NCBI GenBank assembly: GCA_028868235.1
Contig: JAGWUW010000066.1
Coordinates: 1-9,522, forward strand
Length of the DNA stretch: 9,522 bases
Reading direction: 5' to 3'
Source: Betaproteobacteria bacterium
GTDB taxonomy: Bacteria > Pseudomonadota > Gammaproteobacteria > Burkholderiales > Rhodocyclaceae
The number at the start of each line of letters is the position of its first letter. The stretch's first letter is position 1. The position numbers and the translations under genes were made by a program. Of the stretch, positions 1 to 6,312 are shown piece by piece. The notes below the pieces were generated by a model. The model was not told where the DNA came from and did no database searches. It saw only the letters and a list, made by a program, of their open reading frames with translations.

Positions 1-52
1 CGGCATTGTCGCCTATCTGGTCGAGAAAACCACTGCTACGCCTTCGGAGTGA
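1..52 (+). CDS. 3' end of an unidentified gene (partial)
   Basis: An open frame enters from the left edge and ends at TGA 50-52. The last residues read GIVAYLVEKTTATPSE. The tail is too short to assign a family. The GGAG at 46-49, inside its last codons, serves as the ribosome binding site of the following GTG-started gene. The two genes are therefore probably in one transcript with only 3 bp between stop and start. That this tail is coding is inferred from the tight junction. Confidence 0.5.
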   Translation, partial: GIVAYLVEKTTATPSE

Positions 53-55
53 TTC

Positions 56-583
56 GTGGCCGACTATCCTGCTGAACTCGTGCGCAACCGCACCCTGTTC
101 GACGGCACCCCAGTCACCGTCCGCCCTATTCGTCCCGACGACAAGCCACTGGAACAGGATTTCGTCCAGCATCTTTCCGCCGATTCGCGCCATAAGCGAT
201 TCATGTCCACACTGAAGGAGCTACCGCCCGGCAAGCTCAAGTATCTGACCGAGATCGACTATGTGCGGCACCTAGCTCTGGTGGCAATCATCCAGTGCGA
301 TGGGAAAAACGTGGAAATTGGCGTGGCACGCTATGTCGCCGGCCCGATTGAAAACGAATGCGAATTTGCCATTGCCATCGACGACGCCTGGCAGGGTAGC
401 GGGGTCGCCGGCATCCTGATGCTGTCGCTGATCGATGCAGCGCGGGCGCGCGGCATGCAAAAAATGGAAGCCTTCATCCTTGCCTCCAATGACAAGATGA
501 TCAAGTTTGCTCGTCAACTCGGCTTTGATGTCCGCCGCGACCCTGACGACCCTGGCATGATGCACGCGGTGCGTACGCTCTAA
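56..583 (+). CDS. GNAT-family N-acetyltransferase (175 aa)
   Basis: This is a single-domain GCN5-related acetyltransferase that would transfer an acyl group from acyl-CoA to an amine; the substrate is unknown. The start is GTG at 56, with GGAG 6 nt upstream. The N-terminal half carries the VTVRPIRPDD strand seen at the start of many GNAT domains, including those fused to the C-terminus of Pat-type protein acyltransferases. The acetyl-CoA-binding motif A is visible around residues 120-140 as DDAWQGSGVAGILM, which fits the (Q/R)xxGxA pyrophosphate loop. It is followed by the helix LSLIDAARARGM and the C-terminal ASNDKMIKFARQLGF segment typical of motif B. The length is normal for a stand-alone GNAT. 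The resemblance to Pat-type domains suggests a protein lysine acetyltransferase, but this is inference. Confidence 0.85.
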   Translation: MADYPAELVRNRTLFDGTPVTVRPIRPDDKPLEQDFVQHLSADSRHKRFMSTLKELPPGKLKYLTEIDYVRHLALVAIIQCDGKNVEIGVARYVAGPIENECEFAIAIDDAWQGSGVAGILMLSLIDAARARGMQKMEAFILASNDKMIKFARQLGFDVRRDPDDPGMMHAVRTL

Positions 584-977
584 ATCGCTCCGACCGATTG
601 CCGCACGGAACCGCCCTCTCAATACAGTTGACCGATTCATGGCTCAGGTTTCCCTGCGGAAAACACTCCCTATCTAAACCAAAGTCTAATAGGCAGTCCA
701 ATTGTGCCTAGCTAAGCTCTGAGCACGCTTTTGGGGCACTTTCGGCCAGCCAGGATTGCTCGTCAGCGCATTTGGAACGAGCCACTGAAATGGCTAGACG
801 AAAATATACACCGTGAGGATATAGCAGCTCCAAGCCTCCGGAGCACAGGTGCGATCTAACACAAAATCGATGATGCGCTTCAGGAGAGGGCTTGTCCTCA
901 AGTCCCGGGCTAATTGCTTTGCACCTGTCTCGGCTTTCCCGGCGGACTTCATCAATACAGCGAATTCAAAAAAGGGG
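584..977. other. Intergenic region with no convincing gene
   Basis: This 394-bp stretch between the acetyltransferase and the chemoreceptor has no open frame with a good ribosome binding site. A short hairpin AGCCA/TGGCT lies at 780-795 and an 8-bp direct repeat GACCGATT occurs at 592-599 and 630-637. I could not place a sigma-70, sigma-54 or flagellar sigma-28 promoter with confidence, although the chemoreceptor promoter is expected here. The chemoreceptor frame is open back to a GTG at 849, so part of this stretch could be coding if that start were used. Confidence 0.4.
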
Positions 978-2579
978 ATGATGTTGCTCGTAAACACCAG
1001 TGGAATTTTTGGAGAAGGGCGTTGGCCGCTGAAACAACGGTTTTTGATAGCGATCGGAACGGCCGTTCTGGTCGCGCTGGTAACAATGTATGGCGTCCGC
1101 CTGATGGGAAAAGCGGCTACGTTTCACTTTCTCGAACGAAACCATATGGAGTTGGCGCTCCGCATCGACTCGGCCTTGAACCGTGTGGAGCAAGCGGCCC
1201 GCAACGCTTCCGATACGCGTATTGAAAAAATTTCAGCGCTTCTGCAGGAGGCGCGCCAGCTTGCGATTCGTGCCGACAACGAAGTTCTCGGCTTCGAACA
1301 GCAACTCTTGCGCATCTTGGGATTCGGCCCGCTCATAGACCTTCCTCAAAAAGACATAACTGACGTCGATGGCATGCTGGCGACTATCGCGGCCTTCCCT
1401 ACCCAGAGTGGCCCTATGCCGGTGGAACTTGCCCAGAATCTGCGCCCGGGAATGGATGCGATGATGGCGAACTCGATGGCCTTTGCCCCTCTGACGGCAG
1501 ACGCGGCGCACTTCATCAAGATATCCGTTTCCACCGTATCCACATTCTGTTCGCTGCTGCTGGTCGCAACTGCCCTGGCTCTGCGGCGACGTACCTTGCG
1601 CCCGCTGGCGGTTGCCGTCGAAGCAGCACAACGGGTCGCCTCGGGCGATCTCACCGGGCATTTGGAAGTCGTGGGCCGCGATGAGGCGGCACAGCTCATG
1701 AATGCGCTCCACAACATGAACGAGAGCCTCTCACAGTTGGTAACTGATGCCCGGCGGGATTCGAGCTTGATCGCCGAAAGCGCGAGCACTTTTCGCCAGC
1801 AGTCCGAAGCTGAGGCCGAGAAAGTCCGCAATCAGAGCGATGCGGTCGCCGCCATCTCCAGCACCATCGAAGAGCTCGCCACGAGCGTTGCTTCGGTTGC
1901 CGACCGCGCTGGCGAAGTACGCAACTTATCAGAGGAGAGCCTATCAGTCAGTCGCGAAGGATGGCGGAACATGGAGCAGCTCAGCACCAACATCGAGGAA
2001 ATTCAACGTGCCGTTGAAGATATACGCAACACGACGGCAGCTTTCATGCGCAACACCGGTTCTATATCCGCATTGACCCAGCAAGTGAAGGCAATTGCCG
2101 AACAAACCAATCTTTTGGCACTCAATGCCGCAATCGAAGCCGCCCGAGCCGGAGAATCCGGCCGGGGCTTCGCCGTTGTGGCCGACGAGGTGCGGAAATT
2201 GGCGGAACAGTCCGGCCGTTCAGGAGCGGATATCGAAAACCTCACGAAGCTGCTCGACGAAAATTCACAGTCGGTCGCCAAATCCGTTGACCGCGGTGTT
2301 AATACCCTGCAGCACAGCCAGGAAAACATGACCAAGACGCTTTCGGCACTGCAAACGACTATTGCACGTGTCGAGGAGGCAAGCCAGGGGGTCGATGAGA
2401 TCAGCCTGATGGTCAAGGAGCAAGCGTCAGCCAGCAACGACATCGCGCGCAATATGGAAGGGATTACTTCCGGTCTCGAAGCGACCTCCGCCAGCCTGGC
2501 AGTCACCCTGGATGCTTCGCGCGGACTTGATCAACTGGCCGAGCGCCTCAAATCATCAGTGGGGTCGTTCAAGGTCTAG
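978..2579 (+). CDS. Methyl-accepting chemotaxis protein, HAMP type (about 533 aa)
   Basis: A transmembrane chemoreceptor that would signal through CheW/CheA to the flagellar motor or a related pathway. Numbered from ATG 978, TM1 spans about residues 22-43 ([20 protein letters not shown]). A periplasmic domain of about 135 residues follows. TM2 lies at about 179-204, then a HAMP linker ([20 protein letters not shown] onward) and a long helical signalling domain. The conserved hairpin tip [21 protein letters not shown] segment is at about 375-395 ([19 protein letters not shown]), followed by [18 protein letters not shown]. The ligand domain is helical-looking but I do not recognise a named sensor fold. 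There is no C-terminal CheR-binding pentapeptide. The frame is open back to GTG 849, but the extra 43 residues lack a good ribosome site and would bury the membrane anchor. AGGGG at 973-977 favours the ATG pair at 978/981. Confidence 0.93.
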   Translation: MMLLVNTSGIFGEGRWPLKQRFLIAIGTAVLVALVTMYGVRLMGKAATFHFLERNHMELALRIDSALNRVEQAARNASDTRIEKISALLQEARQLAIRADNEVLGFEQQLLRILGFGPLIDLPQKDITDVDGMLATIAAFPTQSGPMPVELAQNLRPGMDAMMANSMAFAPLTADAAHFIKISVSTVSTFCSLLLVATALALRRRTLRPLAVAVEAAQRVASGDLTGHLEVVGRDEAAQLMNALHNMNESLSQLVTDARRDSSLIAESASTFRQQSEAEAEKVRNQSDAVAAISSTIEELATSVASVADRAGEVRNLSEESLSVSREGWRNMEQLSTNIEEIQRAVEDIRNTTAAFMRNTGSISALTQQVKAIAEQTNLLALNAAIEAARAGESGRGFAVVADEVRKLAEQSGRSGADIENLTKLLDENSQSVAKSVDRGVNTLQHSQENMTKTLSALQTTIARVEEASQGVDEISLMVKEQASASNDIARNMEGITSGLEATSASLAVTLDASRGLDQLAERLKSSVGSFKV

Positions 2580-2609
2580 CAAGCTCGTTGAGCAGCAAAC
2601 GGAATTCAG

Positions 2610-2630
2610 GGCCACAAGCACGTTGTGGCC
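2610..2630. terminator. Hairpin between convergent genes, possible bidirectional terminator
   Basis: A perfect inverted repeat GGCCACAA / TTGTGGCC with a 5-nt loop (GCACG) lies 30 nt past the chemoreceptor stop and 48 nt past the stop of the convergent HDOD gene. The location is ideal for a shared terminator. No clear run of T follows on the + strand (ACTGTGCTTCCCTTT), so it may act weakly or mainly as an mRNA 3'-end stabiliser. Confidence 0.5.
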
Positions 2631-2678
2631 ACTGTGCTTCCCTTTACGCATGAGCTCACGATAGCCAGCAAGGATCAT

Positions 2679-3542
2679 CTAGACAATCGATTGAAAAATT
2701 CGCCCGAGATGGCGTGATCGCGCTTCAATTCGCCCGAACAATGGATTCAGATCGTCCGTCCAGTCCAAGCCCGCCGCGATGCAGGCTGAGTCCGACAGAT
2801 CCATGAATTGCTTATGGCCGGCCATGCCCATACCGAGTGCGACCGCCAGAATTTCGGCTACGTGCACAATCGCTACCAGTCGGCCGGAAGCTGGATTTGG
2901 CTGGTAATGAACAGAAATTGCTTCAACGATCGAAGACGGCAGGCCCCACCCTGCCGCCAGGATGCTACCGATCTGGCAATGATCGACACCGAAATAGTGA
3001 CGCTCGATTTCGATGGTCGACTCCCTTGCCTGCTCCGAGGCCTGTCGTGCCATCTGGAACTCGAGTGGATAAAAACGTGCCATCCAGAGAAAACCAATGT
3101 CGTGAAGCAAACCGGCCACCAAAGCGTAGTCCACCGAAACCAGCAAACTCTCCTGTAACGGCCTAAGCTTGGCCAGTTCCTGTGCGGCAACGCCAACTGC
3201 TACGCTGTGATCCCAATAGCCCCGGGGCACGCGTGTCTCGCGAGCAAAATCAGCCAGGCTCAGACTGATCACAATCTGCCGCAATCGCGACAAGCCGATC
3301 AGAGAGACCGCAACATGCATGTCGCGTAGCCCCTTGCGCCAACTGCCAGCCTTGGCTGCGCTGTTGGCGACGGACAACACGCGGGCAGTTATCACCGGAT
3401 CGATCTCGACAAGCTCGATGAGTGCACTGACTGTCGCATTGTCATCATCTATCTTGGCGAGAATATCGGCCACCACCTTGGGGAAGGCCGGCAACAGGCT
3501 GGCCCGCTCGATAATCTCGTCTTCCGAAAGGCGTAACGGCAT
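2679..3542 (-). CDS. HDOD domain signalling protein (287 aa)
   Basis: A cytoplasmic HDOD-domain protein, a relative of the HD-GYP phosphodiesterases found in regulatory and chemotaxis contexts. The N-terminal HDOD hallmark occupies about residues 17-95: LPAFPKVVADILAKI, then the IDPVITARVLSVANSA segment and AVSLIGLSRLRQIVISLSL. The HD-type portion keeps several of the superfamily's histidines: WDHS (H112), LLHDIG (H147-D148), HYFGVDH (H182, H188) and VHYQP (H212). The metal-type residues therefore look largely present, whereas many HDOD proteins lose them. A C-terminal stretch of about 60 residues has no recognised fold. There is no membrane segment or receiver domain. Its ATG shares one base with the stop of the upstream 108-aa gene (TAATG), so the two are translationally coupled. 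Enzymatic activity is uncertain. Confidence 0.88.
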   Translation of the reverse strand: MPLRLSEDEIIERASLLPAFPKVVADILAKIDDDNATVSALIELVEIDPVITARVLSVANSAAKAGSWRKGLRDMHVAVSLIGLSRLRQIVISLSLADFARETRVPRGYWDHSVAVGVAAQELAKLRPLQESLLVSVDYALVAGLLHDIGFLWMARFYPLEFQMARQASEQARESTIEIERHYFGVDHCQIGSILAAGWGLPSSIVEAISVHYQPNPASGRLVAIVHVAEILAVALGMGMAGHKQFMDLSDSACIAAGLDWTDDLNPLFGRIEARSRHLGRIFQSIV

Positions 3543-3868
3543 TACAGGCTCCGGTAGCGCAAAACGGCATCGCAGAGGGCCACAATGGCTGACCGGCTAC
3601 CATCCGCCTGGCCAAACAAGCTATGAAGATACGCTCGGGTCGCCTGCTGATCAGCGGCTCGCTGCTCGTCACTACGAGGGTCATCCTCTTCGATACAGGC
3701 CCACTCGGCATTGCGTTGCGCGATTTGTGTCATGTTGGAATCGGTGAGTTGATGCCCAGCCGGGAGAGTGAACGTGGTCACACCCAACTCAGTGATAGCC
3801 AGCGGCGCACCGAGTACCATCCCTGACGCCACATCCTCAATCGGCAGGTAACGGATACGAGTTACCAT
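3542..3868 (-). CDS. Small protein with an HD-GYP/HDOD-associated N-terminal-type domain (108 aa)
   Basis: Hypothetical protein, first gene of the minus-strand pair. The opening pattern RIRYLPIEDVASGMVLGAPL, then TFTLPAGHQLT and a helix plus AEWACI, resembles the 'xLxxGMVLAxPV...GxxLLPxGxxLT' module that often precedes HD-GYP or HDOD domains in one polypeptide. Here it is a separate gene placed directly before the HDOD gene with a TAATG overlap, so the two products may form a complex. The tail after about residue 60 is acidic then Ala-rich and unassigned. Start choice: the frame is open to TTG 3883, with ATGs at 3874 and 3868. GGGGTGG ends at 3875, leaving 6 nt before ATG 3868, so 3868 is preferred. 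The longest alternative is 113 aa. The catalytic role, if any, is unknown. Confidence 0.75.
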   Translation of the reverse strand: MVTRIRYLPIEDVASGMVLGAPLAITELGVTTFTLPAGHQLTDSNMTQIAQRNAEWACIEEDDPRSDEQRAADQQATRAYLHSLFGQADGSRSAIVALCDAVLRYRSL

Positions 3869-3910
3869 CAACATCCACCCCAAATAACATAAGTTAATAA
3901 TACAACAAAA

Positions 3911-3916
3911 ATTATA
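3911..3916 (-). promoter_or_regulatory. Candidate -10 element for the minus-strand HDOD operon
   Basis: On the minus strand this reads TATAAT, a perfect sigma-70 -10 hexamer in a strikingly AT-rich stretch (about 3881-3955) that stands out from the GC-rich surroundings. It would start transcription near 3904, about 36 nt before the preferred ATG. No good -35 lies at 17 nt (TACTAA), so this is a tentative call. Confidence 0.35.
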
Positions 3917-4040
3917 AATTCAACTTTTTGCCATTAGTATAGGTTCATCGCAACGCCAAACATCCGAGGCGTCTTCGGCGCTAAAAATCTGTATCTAGAT
4001 GTGATTGACCGAAAAAAACAGAGAAGAGAGTCTCTCCAGA

Positions 4041-4066
4041 AAATCATGAGTCACGATTCATGGTTT
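4041..4066 (+). promoter_or_regulatory. Dyad/hairpin upstream of pqqA
   Basis: CATGAGTC-AC-GATTCATG (4045-4062) is an interrupted palindrome extended by AAAT/GTTT on the outside. As + strand RNA it gives about 11 pairs around a CACG loop, and both imperfections (4044/4063 and 4050/4057) become G-U wobbles. On the minus strand they would be A-C mismatches, which favours an RNA element on the + strand, although a DNA operator is possible. A smaller palindrome GAGAGTCTCTC (4026-4036) lies just before it. The whole 3884-4183 gap holds no gene, and I could not fix the pqqA promoter within it. Confidence 0.4.
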
Positions 4067-4136
4067 TCCCGCTGCATTGAAATGCCGGGTGCGCGATAGT
4101 GGTTACCAGTCCTGGGCATCAAGTAATTCAGGACAA

Positions 4137-4157
4137 ACCGGCGGCAATCGCCCCGGT
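4137..4157 (+). promoter_or_regulatory. pqqA leader hairpin
   Basis: ACCGG-c-GGC / GCC-CCGGT forms an 8-bp GC-rich stem with one bulged C (4142) and an AATC loop. It ends 13 nt before the pqqA ribosome binding site, leaving that site free. It could protect the 5' side of the pqqA message. Its 4140-4147 segment (GGCGGCAA) is perfectly complementary to 4264-4271 (TTGCCGCC) in the terminator-like hairpin after pqqA, so the two structures could be mutually exclusive. Confidence 0.45.
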
Positions 4158-4170
4158 ACCTCAACCGATA

Positions 4171-4177
4171 AAGGAGA
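4171..4177 (+). promoter_or_regulatory. Strong ribosome binding site of pqqA
   Basis: AAGGAGA sits 6 nt before the pqqA ATG. It is the best Shine-Dalgarno sequence in the operon; pqqB, pqqC and pqqE have poor ones. This fits the need for PqqA peptide in excess over the enzymes. Confidence 0.8.
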
Positions 4178-4183
4178 CTTTCG

Positions 4184-4258
4184 ATGAAATGGGAAACCCC
4201 GACTGCCTGTGACTTCCGCTTCGGCTTCGAAATCACGATGTACATCGCCGCCCGCTAA
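4184..4258 (+). CDS. pqqA: PQQ precursor peptide PqqA (24 aa)
   Basis: The ribosomally made substrate from which pyrroloquinoline quinone is built. The 24 residues include the conserved FRFGFEITMY core. Glu16 and Tyr20 are spaced E-x3-Y and are the two residues that become PQQ after crosslinking by PqqE. The peptide begins MKWETP and ends IAAR. Length and core match the family (usually 22-24 aa). Cys9 is less usual. It is translated from ATG 4184 with a strong ribosome site at 4171-4177. A 46-bp gap containing a terminator-like hairpin separates it from pqqB, while all later genes are tightly packed. The gene is shorter than typical ORF-calling cutoffs but the assignment is firm from motif and context. 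Confidence 0.97.
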   Translation: MKWETPTACDFRFGFEITMYIAAR

Positions 4259-4265
4259 ACGGCTT

Positions 4266-4293
4266 GCCGCCATCCCACCGGATGGCGGCTTTT
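4266..4293 (+). terminator. Terminator-like hairpin (attenuator) between pqqA and pqqB
   Basis: GCCGCCATCC / GGATGGCGGC is a perfect 10-bp stem with a CACC loop, followed immediately by TTTT (4290-4293). It starts 8 nt after the pqqA stop and ends 11 nt before the pqqB ATG. The U-run is short, so partial read-through is expected. This would give abundant pqqA-only RNA and less pqqA-E RNA. In other bacteria pqqA transcripts are known to exceed those of the downstream genes. Confidence 0.75.
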
Positions 4294-4304
4294 GCATAAA
4301 ACCC

Positions 4305-5225
4305 ATGAAACTGATCATTCTCGGTGCCGCGGCCGGCGGCGGTTTTCCGCAGTGGAACTGCAACTGCCACAACTGTGCCGGTGTGCGCGATGGCAGCGTC
4401 CAGGCCAAGCCGCGCACCCAATCGTCGATCTGCGTCGCTGCCGACGACAGTGCCGACTGGGCCCTACTCAATGCCTCGCCCGACATCCTGCAGCAGATCA
4501 AGGCCACCCGCGAACTGCAGCCCAACCGCGCCCTGCGCGATACCGGCATCGGCGGCATCCTGCTGGTCGACGGCCAGATCGACCACGCCACCGGCCTCTT
4601 CATGCTGCGCGAACAGAAGTCGCGCATGCCGCTGTGGTGCGCCGACCCGGTTTATGAAGACCTGACCACCGGCAACCCGGTGCTGCGCGTGCTCGAACAC
4701 TATTGCGGCGTCGACCGTCAGGCCGTGCCGCTAAATGGCACCAGCTTCGCCATGCCCAAGGTCACCGGTCTCGAATTTTCCGTGCTGCCACTGGCCAGCA
4801 AGGCAGCGCCCTATTCGCCGCACCGCGAAGCCTCGGTGGACGGCGACAACATTGGCGTCACCATCACCGACAAGCAGAGCGGCCGCAAGCTGTTCTACGC
4901 CCCTGGCCTCGGAGCTCGCACCCCGGAAGTCTTCGCCCGCATGGCCGAAGCCGATTGCGTGATGGTCGACGGCACCTTCTGGACCGACGACGAAATGATC
5001 GCCGCCGGCCTGTCCACCAAGACCGCCCGCGACATCGGCCACCTGCCGCAATCCGGCGCCGGCGGCATGATGGACTGGCTGGACGAGCTGCCGAAGCACG
5101 TGCGCAAGATCCTCATCCACATCAACAACACCAATCCCATCCTCGACGAAGCCTCGCCGCAGCGGGCCGAATTGACCCGGCGCGGCATCGAAGTCGCCGA
5201 GGACGGCTGGCGCATCACCATCTAA
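4305..5225 (+). CDS. pqqB: PqqB, PQQ biosynthesis metallo-beta-lactamase-fold protein (306 aa)
   Basis: A cytoplasmic metallo-beta-lactamase-fold enzyme; published work on the family assigns it iron-dependent hydroxylation of the crosslinked Glu-Tyr intermediate. The start [19 protein letters not shown] is the family signature. The C-x-C-x2-C zinc knuckle is at Cys19, Cys21 and Cys24 (CNCHNC). The [10 protein letters not shown] motif (Asp93, His94), [21 protein letters not shown] and GHLPQSG are all characteristic, and [12 protein letters not shown] near the C-terminus is typical. Length is normal. The ATG at 4305 has no good Shine-Dalgarno sequence and lies just after the attenuator U-run. 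The frame stays open upstream to GTG 4209 through pqqA in another phase, but those codons do not belong to the family. The gap to pqqC is 11 bp. Confidence 0.97.
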   Translation: MKLIILGAAAGGGFPQWNCNCHNCAGVRDGSVQAKPRTQSSICVAADDSADWALLNASPDILQQIKATRELQPNRALRDTGIGGILLVDGQIDHATGLFMLREQKSRMPLWCADPVYEDLTTGNPVLRVLEHYCGVDRQAVPLNGTSFAMPKVTGLEFSVLPLASKAAPYSPHREASVDGDNIGVTITDKQSGRKLFYAPGLGARTPEVFARMAEADCVMVDGTFWTDDEMIAAGLSTKTARDIGHLPQSGAGGMMDWLDELPKHVRKILIHINNTNPILDEASPQRAELTRRGIEVAEDGWRITI

Positions 5226-5236
5226 CGAGAGCCCCC

Positions 5237-6040
5237 ATGATCCGAGCCGACATCCTTGCCGAATCCCACGACGCCGACGACGGCCGCCCGGCCTGGAGCC
5301 GTGAAGAATTCGAGGCGCAGCTGCGCGAGAACGGCAAGTCGTACCACATCCACCATCCGTTCAACGTCATGCTCAACACCGGCCGCGCGACGCCCGAGCA
5401 AATTCGTGGCTGGGTGGCCAACCGCTACTACTACCAGATCGCCATCCCGGTGAAGGACGCGGCAATCATGGCCAACTGCCCGGATCGCGAGGTTCGTCGC
5501 GGCTGGGTACAGCGCATTCTCGATCACGACGGTTTCGAATACGGCCTGCCCAATGGCGAAAAGCAATTCGACGCCGGTGGCATCGAGGCCTGGATCCGCC
5601 TCGGCGAGGCGGTTGGCCTGACGCGCGAGGAAATCGTCGATCTGCGCCACGTGCTGCCCGGCGTGCGCTTCGCCGTCGATGCCTACATCAACTTCGCCCG
5701 CCGCGCCCCTTGGCAGGAGGCCGTCTGCTCGTCGCTGACCGAACTCTTCGCGCCGACCATCCACCGCCAGCGCCTGGCCACCTGGCCAGAGCACTATCCG
5801 TGGATCGAGCCGGAAGGCCTGCAGTATTTCCGTAACCGCACCAGCCAAGCGCCGCGCGACGTGATCCAAGGCCTCAACGTCACCCTCGACTACTTCCGTA
5901 CCCGCCCGATGCAGGAACGCGCCGTGCAGATCCTTAAGTTCAAGCTCGACATCCTGTGGGCCATGAACGACGTAATGGGCCAGCACTACGGCACCAACGG
6001 CGTGACCGGCACGCCGGAAGCCGAACGCAAGGCCGCGTGA
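5237..6040 (+). CDS. pqqC: PqqC, pyrroloquinoline-quinone synthase (267 aa)
   Basis: A cofactor-free oxidase that performs the last step of PQQ synthesis: ring closure and multi-electron oxidation of AHQQ using O2. It is an all-helical TENA/THI-4-like fold. Family motifs are present in order: YHIHHPF (residues 36-42), [20 protein letters not shown] (58-77), [10 protein letters not shown] (90-99), [18 protein letters not shown] (138-155), SSLTELFAP (165-173), HYPWIEPEG (186-194) and LKFKLDILW (233-241). Two differences from well-studied PqqCs (about 250 aa) are an extra loop [11 protein letters not shown] after LDHDG, and a longer N-terminus of about 16 residues with a short, divergent C-terminal tail. 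ATG 5237 is the first start after the pqqB stop. The frame is open further back through pqqB, but that part is not PqqC-like. The pqqD ATG overlaps its stop (TGATG). Confidence 0.96.
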   Translation: MIRADILAESHDADDGRPAWSREEFEAQLRENGKSYHIHHPFNVMLNTGRATPEQIRGWVANRYYYQIAIPVKDAAIMANCPDREVRRGWVQRILDHDGFEYGLPNGEKQFDAGGIEAWIRLGEAVGLTREEIVDLRHVLPGVRFAVDAYINFARRAPWQEAVCSSLTELFAPTIHRQRLATWPEHYPWIEPEGLQYFRNRTSQAPRDVIQGLNVTLDYFRTRPMQERAVQILKFKLDILWAMNDVMGQHYGTNGVTGTPEAERKAA

Positions 6041-6312
6041 TGGACGGCATTCCCCGCCTCGGCCACGGCTTCCGCTTCCAGTGGGAGCCGGCGCAGAACT
6101 GCCATGTGCTGCTCTACCCGGAGGGGATGATCAAGCTGAACCAGAGCGCCGGAGAAATCCTGGCGCGCTGCAATGGCCAGCGCGATGTGACCGCCATCGT
6201 CGCCGACCTGGAAGCAGCTTTCACCACCAGCGGCCTGCGCCCCGATGTCGAAGCCTTCATCACCATGGCCATCGACAAACGCTGGCTACGGCTGGATACT
6301 GCCTCCGCATGA
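6040..6312 (+). CDS. pqqD: PqqD, PqqA-binding peptide chaperone (90 aa)
   Basis: A small RRE-type (RiPP recognition element) protein that binds PqqA and presents it to PqqE. It begins PRLGHGFRFQWE, continues HVLLYPEGMIKLNQSAGEIL and ends IDKRWL, matching the family pattern 'PRLxxGxRlqwe...hvLLyPEGxvkLN.sA.eIL...DG'. In this protein the usual DG is GQ (CNGQRDV). Length is typical. It is a separate gene rather than fused to PqqC as in some methylotrophs. It shares one base with pqqC (TGATG) and four with pqqE (ATGA), so translation is probably coupled through pqqC-D-E. Confidence 0.95.
   Translation: MDGIPRLGHGFRFQWEPAQNCHVLLYPEGMIKLNQSAGEILARCNGQRDVTAIVADLEAAFTTSGLRPDVEAFITMAIDKRWLRLDTASA

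Noticed and set aside
592..637. Direct repeat GACCGATT (592-599 and 630-637)
   Set aside because: Only 8 bp, two copies, no associated symmetry or promoter; consistent with chance.
849..977. GTG 849 as start of the chemoreceptor
   Set aside because: No ribosome site there, and the 43 added residues are not typical of chemoreceptor N-termini. ATG 978/981 follows AGGGG and leaves a normal short cytoplasmic tail before TM1.
4209..4304. GTG start extending pqqB upstream over pqqA
   Set aside because: It overlaps pqqA in another phase and reads through the terminator-like hairpin. PqqB proteins start at the MKLIILG segment (4305).
4703..5236. Open frame extending pqqC upstream through pqqB
   Set aside because: The extra residues are Arg/His-rich out-of-phase reading of pqqB, which has clear family motifs. 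PqqC homology begins after 5237.
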